Source of the DNA: an uncultured bacterium
GTDB lineage: Bacteria > Bacillota > Clostridia > Lachnospirales > Lachnospiraceae
NCBI GenBank assembly: GCA_905215155.1
Contig: CAJMPJ010000032.1
Coordinates: forward strand, 1-39,838
DNA: 39,838 bases
Direction: 5' to 3'
Numbering within the stretch: position 1 is the stretch's first letter; each line of letters begins with the position of its first letter. Of this stretch, positions 8,647-16,784 are shown one piece after another. Made by a program: the position numbers and the translations under genes. A model generated the notes under the pieces. That model made no database searches. It was not told where the DNA came from and saw only the letters and a list, made by a program, of their open reading frames with translations.

Positions 8647-10509
8647 ATGATAAAAGATATGATTCAAAAGGCGGCCGCTGTTTCGGCAATGTTTGTATTT
8701 GCATGGTTTTGCCTGGGAAGTCAGGTGGTTCACGCAGAACCGGCTTCTGAGTACCAATCTGCGTATACAAAGGGAACCTTAGACAGGAACGCATTTGTAC
8801 ATCCGGGGATAATAAACAATGCGCAGGAATTGGCCTGGATGAAGCAGTATGCGACAGGAAACGGAGCAAAAGAACCTTGGAAATCAGCGTTTCCGGAGCT
8901 GAAAGCACTTGTTCAATCCTATTATGACCGGTCAAGCGGTCAATATATTGATTTTTCTAAGATGGGTACCACCCAGATCACCCGCGCAAACAGCGGCGGT
9001 TTTAATGATATGAGGATTAATGCATCAAAGGCATATAATCTGAGTGTGTATTATCATATCACTGGGGATGAGACCTATGCAAAAACCGCAAGGGACATTA
9101 TGATGCATTATTCCAATCAGTTTGAGGGAATCGGAAGCTTAAAAGACGGTGGCTTATATGACTGTACGGTGATTTCAGGGGTCATAGCACAGAAGTTCTG
9201 CAGTGCTGCGGAAATCTTGATTTATGATAAGTATAGCGGCTGGGGAAATAAAGAAACCAAAGCTCTGATTGATATGTTTAATAAAGACAGCGGAGCGGAT
9301 GTGATCTGCAGTATGGCAAGGTTGCTGGATTGGAGAAATGATGTTGACGGTCTCATGTCAAAGTACGATATGGATAACCTTGCACATGGACATGCTGCGT
9401 TTACGGACTTTGGGGCATTGTCCTATGCGGTATTTGCAGGTGACAAAAATCTTTATGAAAAGACCGTCAAGAGTATCACTGCCTCCGTTTCCCCTGACCA
9501 TACAGAAGGCGGGGCCTCATGGCAAAGAAAGCCCAAGGTAAAGGGGACGGGAGGGTCCCTGACTTATATAATCAATCCTGTGACCGGACAGAATAAAGAG
9601 AGCGACCGGGATATGGTTCATGCCATTGTACTTACTTCCTCTCTTGTAACCTCCGCCAAGATTGCGGATAACCAGGGAGATAACAGTATTTTTGAAAGTC
9701 ATGACAGGCTGTTGTTAAAGAATGTTGAGTTTATGGCAAAATACAATTTAGGGTATGATGTTTCCTATACCAATACATATCCCTGGGAACATCATACTAA
9801 GGCAATCACCACATTTAACCGGGGGTACGGATTGCTGGAGGATCCCATGTTTGAAGCTGCATACAATTACTACCGGTATAATAACTCAGGTGCACAGGGA
9901 AATGATACTTATCTGGAGCAGCTGGTCAATAACAGAACCATTCTGCCGGAACCTATTTCAGAGGATGTAACGGGAATGGGGACGCTGTTGTATTCCAATC
10001 CGGCGAGGACAGAAGTGTATCATCGTTTACCGGAGAAAAAGAAGAATCCTAAAAACACCATTTTGGCAGATCAAGTGTTTGCATTGGTTTCCAATGCCTC
10101 TGTAAAAGGAGACGGCCGTGTGGCTGTAAAAGGGAAAAAAGGAATTATTTCCTATCCAACGCCCGATTGGCAGCAGGATGGCAAAGCGACAAAGGAGATC
10201 GGAATCAAATATTCCAGTACGACAAAAGGATATGTGGAAATTCGGCTGCAGAGTGTGGATGGAACCAGATACGGCCAGTATTTGACATCGGATATTGAGG
10301 CAGGAAATACCGGAAGCCTTTTAGCCAGAATTGATTTGCAGAATACGAATGGAGTACAGGCAGAAGCCAAAGGACTGATTTTTAATAAGAACGGAAATAC
10401 CGGAGGTGAATTGGTGAATAACGGGAACAAACATATGCTGTTTGTTGTATTTTATCCGGAAAATCCCAATGGCCAGGTGGAGTACAGCCAGCTGCTGCTG
10501 AGACCTTAA
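8647..10509 (+). CDS. Secreted alginate-lyase-fold polysaccharide lyase
   Basis: Secreted protein of 620 residues with a signal peptide ending near VVHA-E (cleavage about residue 30). Residues about 50-420 resemble the alpha/alpha-toroid alginate_lyase family: HPGIINNAQELAWMK at the start, the His pair in NLAHGHAAF (His247, His249), and KESDRDMVHA (His325), which resembles the GRDQGH segment of alginate lyases. Residues about 430-620 are beta-rich and may be a carbohydrate-binding domain. The family cleaves uronate-containing polysaccharides by beta-elimination; the substrate cannot be read from sequence. GAGGGAGG precedes ATG 8647. It is a single-gene unit with its own promoter and a hairpin downstream. 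No cell-wall anchor is seen, so the enzyme is probably released. Confidence 0.75.
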   Translation: MIKDMIQKAAAVSAMFVFAWFCLGSQVVHAEPASEYQSAYTKGTLDRNAFVHPGIINNAQELAWMKQYATGNGAKEPWKSAFPELKALVQSYYDRSSGQYIDFSKMGTTQITRANSGGFNDMRINASKAYNLSVYYHITGDETYAKTARDIMMHYSNQFEGIGSLKDGGLYDCTVISGVIAQKFCSAAEILIYDKYSGWGNKETKALIDMFNKDSGADVICSMARLLDWRNDVDGLMSKYDMDNLAHGHAAFTDFGALSYAVFAGDKNLYEKTVKSITASVSPDHTEGGASWQRKPKVKGTGGSLTYIINPVTGQNKESDRDMVHAIVLTSSLVTSAKIADNQGDNSIFESHDRLLLKNVEFMAKYNLGYDVSYTNTYPWEHHTKAITTFNRGYGLLEDPMFEAAYNYYRYNNSGAQGNDTYLEQLVNNRTILPEPISEDVTGMGTLLYSNPARTEVYHRLPEKKKNPKNTILADQVFALVSNASVKGDGRVAVKGKKGIISYPTPDWQQDGKATKEIGIKYSSTTKGYVEIRLQSVDGTRYGQYLTSDIEAGNTGSLLARIDLQNTNGVQAEAKGLIFNKNGNTGGELVNNGNKHMLFVVFYPENPNGQVEYSQLLLRP

Positions 10510-10527
10510 CAGAATATTGGTGATTTT

Positions 10528-10573
10528 ATATGGACCGACAGTGTGGAAATTTGCTGTCGGTCCATATTTATAT
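10528..10573 (+). terminator. Terminator after the alginate-lyase-like gene
   Basis: A 14-bp perfect inverted repeat (arms 10528-10541 and 10554-10567, core GGACCGACAG/CTGTCGGTCC) with a 12-nt loop starts 18 bp after the stop codon. The downstream tract TTTATATAT is T-rich but interrupted, so termination may be partial. Confidence 0.65.
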
Positions 10574-10728
10574 ATCATCCAGCCCTCATAAGGCAGAATC
10601 AGGACCAGTAGCTGTGCAATTTGTTAAAAAATATACTTTATAATTAAATAATGCAGTTTCTTTTCCTGTATACCTCTGGTATTTTTTAATAGAAGAAATA
10701 AAAATATTCAGAAGCTGGAGGAAGGTGC

Positions 10729-10917
10729 ATGGATTTTTATGTAAATAAATATGGTGCTGTGGCAGAGGGAAAAACGGAGGACACAAAACCCATTCAGGAG
10801 GCTACTGACAGATGCCACCGGGATGACGGCGGAAGAGTGATATTGGCTGATAGAGAGCCATATATCATAGAACATTGTAAAGTAATAAAACAGGAGATGA
10901 GGAGTGTGGTAGAATGA
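10729..10917 (+). pseudogene. Truncated GH28 (polygalacturonase-like) gene remnant
   Basis: An open frame of 62 codons with a good ribosome binding site (GGAGGAAGG) whose first 40 residues match the N-terminal signature of GH28 pectin-degrading enzymes: YGAVAEGKTEDTKPIQEATD, then GGRVILAD. Intact GH28 proteins are over 400 residues long and continue into a right-handed beta-helix; here the similarity stops near residue 41 and the frame ends after 21 unrelated residues. The stop overlaps the start of the GH31 gene (10914) by 4 bp, and the GH31 ribosome binding site lies inside this frame. This looks like an internal deletion that left the 5' end. A perfect TATAAT at 10639-10644 may be its -10 box, though no convincing -35 accompanies it. 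Confidence 0.65.
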
Positions 10918-12992
10918 AAAAAGTAGCGGAAGGAATATGGAAGATCACATATGAGACTCCGGAGCAGTTTACTCCGGTTTCCATGAGAGAGCATAAGATT
11001 GCCGAAGAGGAACTGGAACGTATGGGAAAAGAGGAGGGCAAGGAGCCGGCAGCCCTGCCGCTTTCGGAGAACGATATCTCCTTTGCCAAGTCTGCAAGAG
11101 GAATTACGGTCACCCTTCCCATGAAAACCGATGAGGATATCTTTGGATTTGGCCTCCAGCTTTTGAGTCTGAATGCGGCTGGACGGAGGCGGTATATTAA
11201 GGTGAATTCCGATCCTAAGATGGATACGGGAGAGAGCCATGCACCGGTTCCCTTTTATATTTCTACGGCTGGATACGGGCTGTTTGTGGATACCTACCGT
11301 TATACTTCCTTTTATATGGGTACGAATACGGAACGGGGCATATCTTCCGGGAAAAAAGAGGTCAATATGCCTCATAAGGAATTCAGTGAATCTGCACTGT
11401 ACGCATTCAAGCGTGCAAAAGAGGAACGGAAGGTGATTATTGAGATCCCGGCGGCTGAGGGGATCGAGCTGTATCTGTTTGCTGGCAATGTAAAGGAAGT
11501 CGTCAGACGGTATAATCTGTTTTCAGGAGGCGGATGCCTGCCGCCGATGTGGGGACTTGGCATGTGGTACCGGGTCTATGGCGGAAGCGATGAAAACCAT
11601 GTAAAGCGGCTGGCGGATGAATTCCGGGAGGACAGGCTGCCGGTTGACGTGATCGGTTTAGAGCCGGGCTGGCATTCCCATTCCTATTCCTGCACGTATG
11701 AATGGAGCTATTTGTTCCCCAACCACCAAAGGATGACAGAGGAACTGAAGGATGAAGGGTATCATATCAATCTTTGGGAACATATTTTTGTTTATCCGGC
11801 GGCTCCCTTTTATGAGGATTTGCTTCCAAACAGCGGGGATTACGAGGTATGGAACGGCTTGGTGCCGGATTTTGCCACGGAGAAGGCAAGAAACGTGTTC
11901 GGAGAGTGGCATGAGGAACAGTTTATTAAGAAGGGAATCACTGGATTTAAGCTGGATGAGTGTGATAATTCTGATTTTAATCCCTCCAACTGGTCTTTTC
12001 CCGATTCCACCGTATTTCCTTCCGGCATGGACGGAGAGCAGATGCACAGTGCCGTGGGGATGCTGTATCAAAACCTGATTTTTCGATCCTTCAAAAACCA
12101 GGATGTACGGACCCTGTCTCAGGTACGCTCCTCCGGAGCGTTAGCGGCCCCCCTTCCATTTGTCCTGTACTCGGACTTATACGGCCATAAGGAGTTTATC
12201 CGGGGAATGGTGACTTCTTCCTTTTCCGGTTTATTATGGGCACCAGAGGTGAGAGACTGTGCAAACGGAACGGATCTGCTTAGAAGGGTGGAGACCATCG
12301 TCTTTTCTCCCCAGGCACTGTTAAACTGCTGGCGGATTCCCAATCCGCCATGGAAGCAGGTGAATATTGAAAAGAATTTAGACAACGAGCTGATGGAGGA
12401 CAGGGAATATTACACAGATGCGTGCAGAAGACTGTTTGAACTGCGTATGTCCTTGCTTCCTTATCTCTACAGCGCGTTTGTGGAATATCATGAGAAGGGG
12501 ATTCCGCCGGTCAGGGCCATGGCCATTGATGTGCCGGAGGACATAGAGGCCCGAAATATTGATGACCAGTATTTCTTCGGAAAAGACTTACTGGTTTGCC
12601 CTCTGACGTTGGAGGATGGAAATGAGAGGATGGTCTATCTTCCAGCCGGAAGGTGGCACGATTTCTTTCGGGATAGGGTTTACGAAGGCGGCCAGTGGAT
12701 GAAGGTAACGGCAGAAGCGGATGAGATTCCGGTTTTTGTGAGAGACAACAGTCTGGTGGTGCTGGCAAAGCCGGTTCTCTTTGTGGGAGAAAAACCGGTG
12801 TTTGAAGTGGAGATACGGTCTTATGGAGAGGGAGAAGCGGAGTTTACCTTATACGAGGATGATTTTACTTCTTTCCAATACGAGAAACAGGGAATCGGCC
12901 GTGTGGTGGTACGGCGTGACCGGGAAGGGAATCTTACGGTTCCTGGTCATAAGGAAAGCAGCCAATACCGGTTTTTGAATATCTGCTCATAG
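10914..12992 (+). CDS. GH31-family alpha-glycosidase with atypical active-site motif
   Basis: Cytoplasmic protein of 692 residues with GH31 architecture: N-terminal beta-sandwich (about 1-190), TIM barrel (about 200-540) starting at PPMWGLGMWYR, and C-terminal beta domains. The nucleophile region reads GFKLDECDNSDF with Asp348 as probable nucleophile, and the acid/base region reads RSSGALAAPLPFVLYSDLYG with Asp421. These differ from the WIDMNE or KTDFGE signatures of well-known alpha-glucosidases and alpha-xylosidases, so the sugar specificity is open. GGAGATGAGGAG precedes ATG 10914, and the start overlaps the GH28 remnant. A 12-bp hairpin follows. Its neighbours suggest trimming an alpha-linked side chain from an imported uronate-containing oligosaccharide (inference). 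Confidence 0.85.
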   Translation: MKKVAEGIWKITYETPEQFTPVSMREHKIAEEELERMGKEEGKEPAALPLSENDISFAKSARGITVTLPMKTDEDIFGFGLQLLSLNAAGRRRYIKVNSDPKMDTGESHAPVPFYISTAGYGLFVDTYRYTSFYMGTNTERGISSGKKEVNMPHKEFSESALYAFKRAKEERKVIIEIPAAEGIELYLFAGNVKEVVRRYNLFSGGGCLPPMWGLGMWYRVYGGSDENHVKRLADEFREDRLPVDVIGLEPGWHSHSYSCTYEWSYLFPNHQRMTEELKDEGYHINLWEHIFVYPAAPFYEDLLPNSGDYEVWNGLVPDFATEKARNVFGEWHEEQFIKKGITGFKLDECDNSDFNPSNWSFPDSTVFPSGMDGEQMHSAVGMLYQNLIFRSFKNQDVRTLSQVRSSGALAAPLPFVLYSDLYGHKEFIRGMVTSSFSGLLWAPEVRDCANGTDLLRRVETIVFSPQALLNCWRIPNPPWKQVNIEKNLDNELMEDREYYTDACRRLFELRMSLLPYLYSAFVEYHEKGIPPVRAMAIDVPEDIEARNIDDQYFFGKDLLVCPLTLEDGNERMVYLPAGRWHDFFRDRVYEGGQWMKVTAEADEIPVFVRDNSLVVLAKPVLFVGEKPVFEVEIRSYGEGEAEFTLYEDDFTSFQYEKQGIGRVVVRRDREGNLTVPGHKESSQYRFLNICS

Positions 12993-12995
12993 CTG

Positions 12996-13032
12996 GAAGG
13001 CCGCCGGGCTGTAGAATTATCCGGCGGCCTTC
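12996..13032 (+). terminator. Hairpin terminator after the GH31 gene
   Basis: GAAGGCCGCCGG (12996-13007) and CCGGCGGCCTTC (13021-13032) form a very stable 12-bp GC-rich stem with a 13-nt loop, 4 bp after the GH31 stop codon. The following sequence ATTTACGG lacks a real T-run, so it may act as a weak terminator or as a 3'-end stabiliser. Confidence 0.6.
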
Positions 13033-13205
13033 ATTTACGGAAGGGGTATAAAAAGTGAAGAGCCGTCGGTTTCTTCATTTTTTGAAATTGTTTTTTCCAG
13101 AATATTTTGTTTAAATGAAATCAGGGGCTGGTGCGGGGACGCAGGCAGTCTCCAAGAAAGAACCTTGGAAAAAAATGAGAAGAAAATGGGAAGGAGTTTG
13201 GCTTA

Positions 13206-14828
13206 ATGAAAAAGCGGACATTGAAAGCGGCAGCGGTTTTTCTGGCTGCAGCAATGGTTTCTGCCATGACCGCGGGCTGTACTGGAAGCGGAGATGGCAA
13301 TGGGGAAAAAAGTGCGTCGGGCGGAGACAATACGATCAACATATTGTTTAACGGTGCCAAGGAAAAAGGCTGGGATGAAATATATGCCAAATACTTGGAG
13401 GAGACAAAGGACACTCTGGGGGTCGAATTGAATATTACCTGGGTGGAACCGGCGGACTATAAGGAAAAACTGAATTTGATTATGATGGGAGGCGATGACT
13501 ACGATCTGGTATTTGATGCACCCTGGTGTCATTTAAGGGATTTGGCGGCAGATCATTACTATGCGGACTTGTCCTCTTATTTTAACAATGATGAATATCC
13601 GGGACTGAAAAAGGCGTTTTCCAAACAGGTAATGGAAAATAATAAATGGTATGGTTCCCAGTGTTACATCCCTCTGATGCGTACTTACGGTACGGGAATC
13701 CCGGTGGTTCATTACCGGAAGGACTGGGCGAAGAAATGGGGAATCGGAACAGACGGACAAATAGAAAGCATGGAGGATTTGACCGCTTATTGGGAGAAAG
13801 CAAAGGAAAACAAGATCCTGCCGCTTTCCGTTATGGATTCCAGAGGCTTTTATGAGCTGCTGTCTAACGAACAGGATATGACAAAGGCAGGCATTCAGAT
13901 GTTTAAAGCCGCAAATTTAACAATTTATGTATACATTAAAGACAATAAGGTGCAGGCAATGGCTGCGGAAGGCGCGGGAGATGAGGCGTTTAAGAACTTC
14001 CCAGAACCATTTAATTATGATTTCGGTGCAAAACGGTATGATGAATTTGCAAAATGGCAGAAAGCCGGATACATCAGCGCTGATTCCATGACAATCAAGG
14101 AGGCGGACACTCCGTTTTATGCAGGGGATGCAGCTTCAGAAATAGGAACCCTTGATGATACCACCAAGATCGTGACCAACTTAAAGCAGTATTCTCCGGA
14201 GGCAGAGTACGGATTTTTCGTTTATGTAGACCGGGTACGCAATATGCAGGATGGTGCAATTACCACCACATTTACAGCCAACAACGGGCTTAGTATACCG
14301 GCAAGCTCCAAAAAGATTGACAAGACCATGAAATTCCTTGACTGGATGTTTGGAGATGCCGCAAATCACGATTTGTTTGAACTGGGAATAGAAGGAACTG
14401 ACTGGAAGCCGGTTGGAGAAGACCAGTATCAGTCGATTTCCACCTATCCGGACAATTTCCATGGATATGCCTTTACCTGGAACCCGAACTATGTAAGATT
14501 TTCGGATACTCTGCCAAAGGACGCTTTAAAATACAGGGTATGGGAGTTAAAGGAATCCAGTTTCCAGGCGGCACCTGTAAGCGGCTTTAACTTCAACACC
14601 TCAGATGTGGAGCTGTCTACAACGGTCGCACAGGTAAAGACCATAACAGACCGTATCACCACCATCAAGCTCCATGGTATATTAAATGACGGGACAAAGG
14701 AATACGCCTCAGCAAAGGAAATGCTGAAGAGTAACACCGATGAAGCCATGAAAAACGGCGGTGAAGAAATCTTTAAAGCCCTGGAAACTCAGATCAATGA
14801 GTTTTTAAGCGAAAAAGCAAAACAGTAA
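13206..14828 (+). CDS. ABC-importer binding lipoprotein, LplA/AlgQ type
   Basis: Extracellular solute-binding lipoprotein of 540 residues, the long type that partners LplB/LplC-like permeases and binds large oligosaccharides. The signal peptide ends at lipobox TAGC with Cys25. The mature part has LLFNGAKEKGWDEIYAKYLE near the start and FTANNGLSIPASS followed by KFLDWMFGD in the C-terminal lobe, as in this group. AAGGAG lies about 12 bp before ATG 13206. The gene is monocistronic: hairpins precede and follow it, and the matching permeases (15847, 16785) lie beyond a reversed yesL. The ligand is probably the polymer handled by the lyases of this region, but that is inferred from context. Confidence 0.9.
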   Translation: MKKRTLKAAAVFLAAAMVSAMTAGCTGSGDGNGEKSASGGDNTINILFNGAKEKGWDEIYAKYLEETKDTLGVELNITWVEPADYKEKLNLIMMGGDDYDLVFDAPWCHLRDLAADHYYADLSSYFNNDEYPGLKKAFSKQVMENNKWYGSQCYIPLMRTYGTGIPVVHYRKDWAKKWGIGTDGQIESMEDLTAYWEKAKENKILPLSVMDSRGFYELLSNEQDMTKAGIQMFKAANLTIYVYIKDNKVQAMAAEGAGDEAFKNFPEPFNYDFGAKRYDEFAKWQKAGYISADSMTIKEADTPFYAGDAASEIGTLDDTTKIVTNLKQYSPEAEYGFFVYVDRVRNMQDGAITTTFTANNGLSIPASSKKIDKTMKFLDWMFGDAANHDLFELGIEGTDWKPVGEDQYQSISTYPDNFHGYAFTWNPNYVRFSDTLPKDALKYRVWELKESSFQAAPVSGFNFNTSDVELSTTVAQVKTITDRITTIKLHGILNDGTKEYASAKEMLKSNTDEAMKNGGEEIFKALETQINEFLSEKAKQ

Positions 14829-14855
14829 GACAAGAAAAAGAAAGACAAAAAAAGG

Positions 14856-14912
14856 GAACTGCCCGCCATACGAGAAACAGACGCGTTGCTGTTGTTGTAT
14901 GACGGGCAGTTC
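14856..14912. terminator. Bidirectional terminator between the binding protein and yesL
   Basis: GAACTGCCCG-C-CATAC (14856-14871) pairs with GTATG-A-CGGGCAGTTC (14897-14912), a 16-bp stem with one mismatch and a 25-nt loop. On the plus strand TTCTTC follows. On the minus strand the hairpin is followed by a run of seven T (complement of the A-run at 14847-14853). It therefore suits both convergent genes. Confidence 0.75.
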
Positions 14913-14929
14913 TTCTTCAAAGTAACCGC

Positions 14930-15586
14930 TCATGATTTTCCTTTGCTTTTTATGGGACTGCCTGGAAGAAATGTTCCGCCGGGCACATACTTTTTAAAGA
15001 TCCGGTTTAACAGATAAGCCTGGAAAAATACAGGGAGAGCCGGGCCGAAGATGATCAGGGGCAAAAAGCGGAACAATATGACCAGCGGCAGAAGAAGATT
15101 TAAAATCACCAGGCAGAAGGACCAGTGGGGGTTTTTGTAGACAAGGCCAAGAGCTGCCTGGAAGGTTCCGGGAACCGAGTTTTCAAACTGTGCCGTCAGG
15201 GGCAATAAATAGACGGCGGCAAAGGAAAAAGCCAGCAAAACCCCTGCAATAAAAAAGGCCAAAAGCCTGAGCAGCAGATTCTGGCTGTTTCCCAGATAGA
15301 AAAAGTCTACAGCGCAGACCGCCGTTACTCCCGCGATGAAAAAGAAGAAGAAGGTGGCTTTTTTAAAGCTGCTTTTAAAGGAAGAAAAAAAGTCCCTGGT
15401 TAAGTATCCCTCTTCCTCTCTGGCAAGACGCATGGTGGTATAGTAGAGGGCGCAGGTGGAAGCCCCCGCAGTTACCAGGGGAAGGCTTGTCACCAGCCAG
15501 AGAATGTTGAGCCACAGCAGCTTTAAGAGCTTTACGAGAAACTGGGTCAGCGGATTGTTGTATGAAAAAATAGAGTGGCTGTTCAA
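14930..15586 (-). CDS. yesL: YesL-family (DUF624) membrane protein
   Basis: Integral membrane protein of 218 residues in the YesL/DUF624 family, with about five hydrophobic helices. The family signature near the N-terminus is visible (LWLNILWLVTSLPLVTAG followed by CALYYTTMRL). YesL proteins usually sit beside LplB/LplC-like permeases and AraC regulators for complex polysaccharide uptake, and their biochemical role is unknown. The start codon is TTG (15586) with a strong AAAGGAGG just upstream. A promoter with TTGTTT/17/TATAAT precedes it, divergent from the permease genes. Placement on the opposite strand between the binding-protein gene and the permeases is unusual for an importer cluster. 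Confidence 0.88.
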   Translation of the reverse strand: MNSHSIFSYNNPLTQFLVKLLKLLWLNILWLVTSLPLVTAGASTCALYYTTMRLAREEEGYLTRDFFSSFKSSFKKATFFFFFIAGVTAVCAVDFFYLGNSQNLLLRLLAFFIAGVLLAFSFAAVYLLPLTAQFENSVPGTFQAALGLVYKNPHWSFCLVILNLLLPLVILFRFLPLIIFGPALPVFFQAYLLNRIFKKYVPGGTFLPGSPIKSKGKS

Positions 15587-15623
15587 TAAATAACCTCCTT
15601 TCGAGTTGGTATTTCAGGGTTTT

Positions 15624-15652
15624 ATTATATTATGCAGCAACGACGGAAACAA
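15624..15652 (-). promoter_or_regulatory. Promoter of yesL
   Basis: Reading the minus strand, -35 TTGTTT (15652-15647) and a perfect -10 TATAAT (15629-15624) are 17 bp apart. The -10 box ends about 37 bp before the TTG start. A direct-repeat element (15654-15668) abuts the -35 box, as an activator site would. Confidence 0.6.
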
Positions 15653-15653
15653 G

Positions 15654-15668
15654 CGGTTCATTAACATT
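15654..15668. promoter_or_regulatory. Putative AraC-type operator, copy 1
   Basis: CGGTTCATTAACATT, matching the second copy at 15728-15742 in 14 of 15 positions and in the same orientation. AraC-family activators typically bind direct repeats next to a -35 box, which is where this lies relative to yesL. The nearby membrane-anchored AraC protein is the obvious candidate, but binding is not shown. Confidence 0.5.
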
Positions 15669-15727
15669 CATAGCCCTATCGTTAAAAAACAGATTGCAGG
15701 CTTTTACTTCCATTCATAACGAATGAA

Positions 15728-15742
15728 CGGTTCTTTAACATT
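15728..15742. promoter_or_regulatory. Putative AraC-type operator, copy 2
   Basis: CGGTTCTTTAACATT, 74 bp (about seven helical turns) from copy 1, so both would face the same side of the helix. It lies upstream of the permease genes. A small inverted repeat TTCAT-AACGA-ATGAA (15713-15727) abuts it. A looser TATAAA at 15821-15826 could be the -10 box for the plus strand, with only a poor -35 as expected for an activated promoter. Confidence 0.45.
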
Positions 15743-15846
15743 TTGGATTTTATTTGGACGGCGGAATTGATACTCTGTGATTAGCCGGTTTGCATGTTCT
15801 CCGGACTGAGTTGCCGGCAATATAAAAATGAAGAAATGGAGATGAA

Positions 15847-16767
15847 ATGATGTTTAAAAACTTACGTTTTGACATGAAACGCAACAAATTTCTTGTATTC
15901 CTCTGTGTGCCGGCTGTCATCTGGTTCTGCATCTTTGCCTACGCACCCTTATGCGGGCTTGTGGTAGCATTCCAGAAATATAGTCCTGCAAGAGGAATTT
16001 GGGGAAGTGAATTCGTAGGACTGAAAAATTTCAAATTTTTCTTTGGGTCCCAGTCCTTTTTCCAGGTTACATTTAACACCCTGTTTTTAAATGCACTTTT
16101 TATCATCGCAACGATGGTAAGCTCGATCCTCATTGCTCTGGCAATTTCCGAGGTGTCAAACAGGTGGTTTAAGAAGGTGTCCCAGTCCGTGATCCTTCTG
16201 CCCCATTTTATTTCCTGGACGGTGGTAGCACTTTTGATGGAAGCGTTTATAAAGACCGACGGGGGAATTGTCAATAAGCTGCTTCTCTCCCTTGGGCTTG
16301 ACGTGATTCCGTTTTACCAAAGTCCCAAGGTTTGGCCGTTTCTGCTCACCCTTCTTAGGGTCTGGCAGGGGGCTGGCTACGGTTCCATCGTCTATCTGGC
16401 AGCCATTACCGGGCTTGATCAGGAGATGTACGAGGCAGCAAGAGTGGATGGGGCCTCCAGGTTTCAGAGAATCCGTTACTTGACACTTCCGCTCCTGAAG
16501 ACAACGGCTATTCTGCTGTTCATTATGAGTGTAGGAAAGATATTTAACGGTGATTTCGGCATGATTTATACTCTGGTGGGAAATAATTCTGTTCTTTATC
16601 CGACCACGGATGTTATTGATACCTATGTATACCGGCAGCTGGTAGAGGCAAATAACATGGGAATGTCCTCTGCTGTTGGATTGTATCAGTCCATTATGGG
16701 CTTTATTATGGTCATGATTACAAACTATATTACGAAAAAGGCAGATCCGGAATCTGCATTGTTTTAA
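15847..16767 (+). CDS. ABC permease, LplB/YteP type
   Basis: Membrane permease of 306 residues belonging to the LplB group that imports complex oligosaccharides. About six transmembrane helices begin at residues 12-35; the N-terminus KRNKFLVFLCVPAVIWFCIF is typical. The EAA loop reads QEMYEAARVDGASRFQRIRY. GGAG at about 7 bp before ATG 15847 is the ribosome binding site; a second ATG follows at 15850. It is the first gene of a two-gene operon divergent from yesL and should work with the binding protein at 13206. Confidence 0.92.
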   Translation: MMFKNLRFDMKRNKFLVFLCVPAVIWFCIFAYAPLCGLVVAFQKYSPARGIWGSEFVGLKNFKFFFGSQSFFQVTFNTLFLNALFIIATMVSSILIALAISEVSNRWFKKVSQSVILLPHFISWTVVALLMEAFIKTDGGIVNKLLLSLGLDVIPFYQSPKVWPFLLTLLRVWQGAGYGSIVYLAAITGLDQEMYEAARVDGASRFQRIRYLTLPLLKTTAILLFIMSVGKIFNGDFGMIYTLVGNNSVLYPTTDVIDTYVYRQLVEANNMGMSSAVGLYQSIMGFIMVMITNYITKKADPESALF

Positions 16768-16784
16768 GAAAGGAGTAAGCGATT

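Noticed and set aside
10670..10687. Attenuator before the GH28 remnant (ATACC-TCT-GGTAT then T6)
   Set aside because: A 5-bp AT-rich stem with a 3-nt loop is too weak to be credible.
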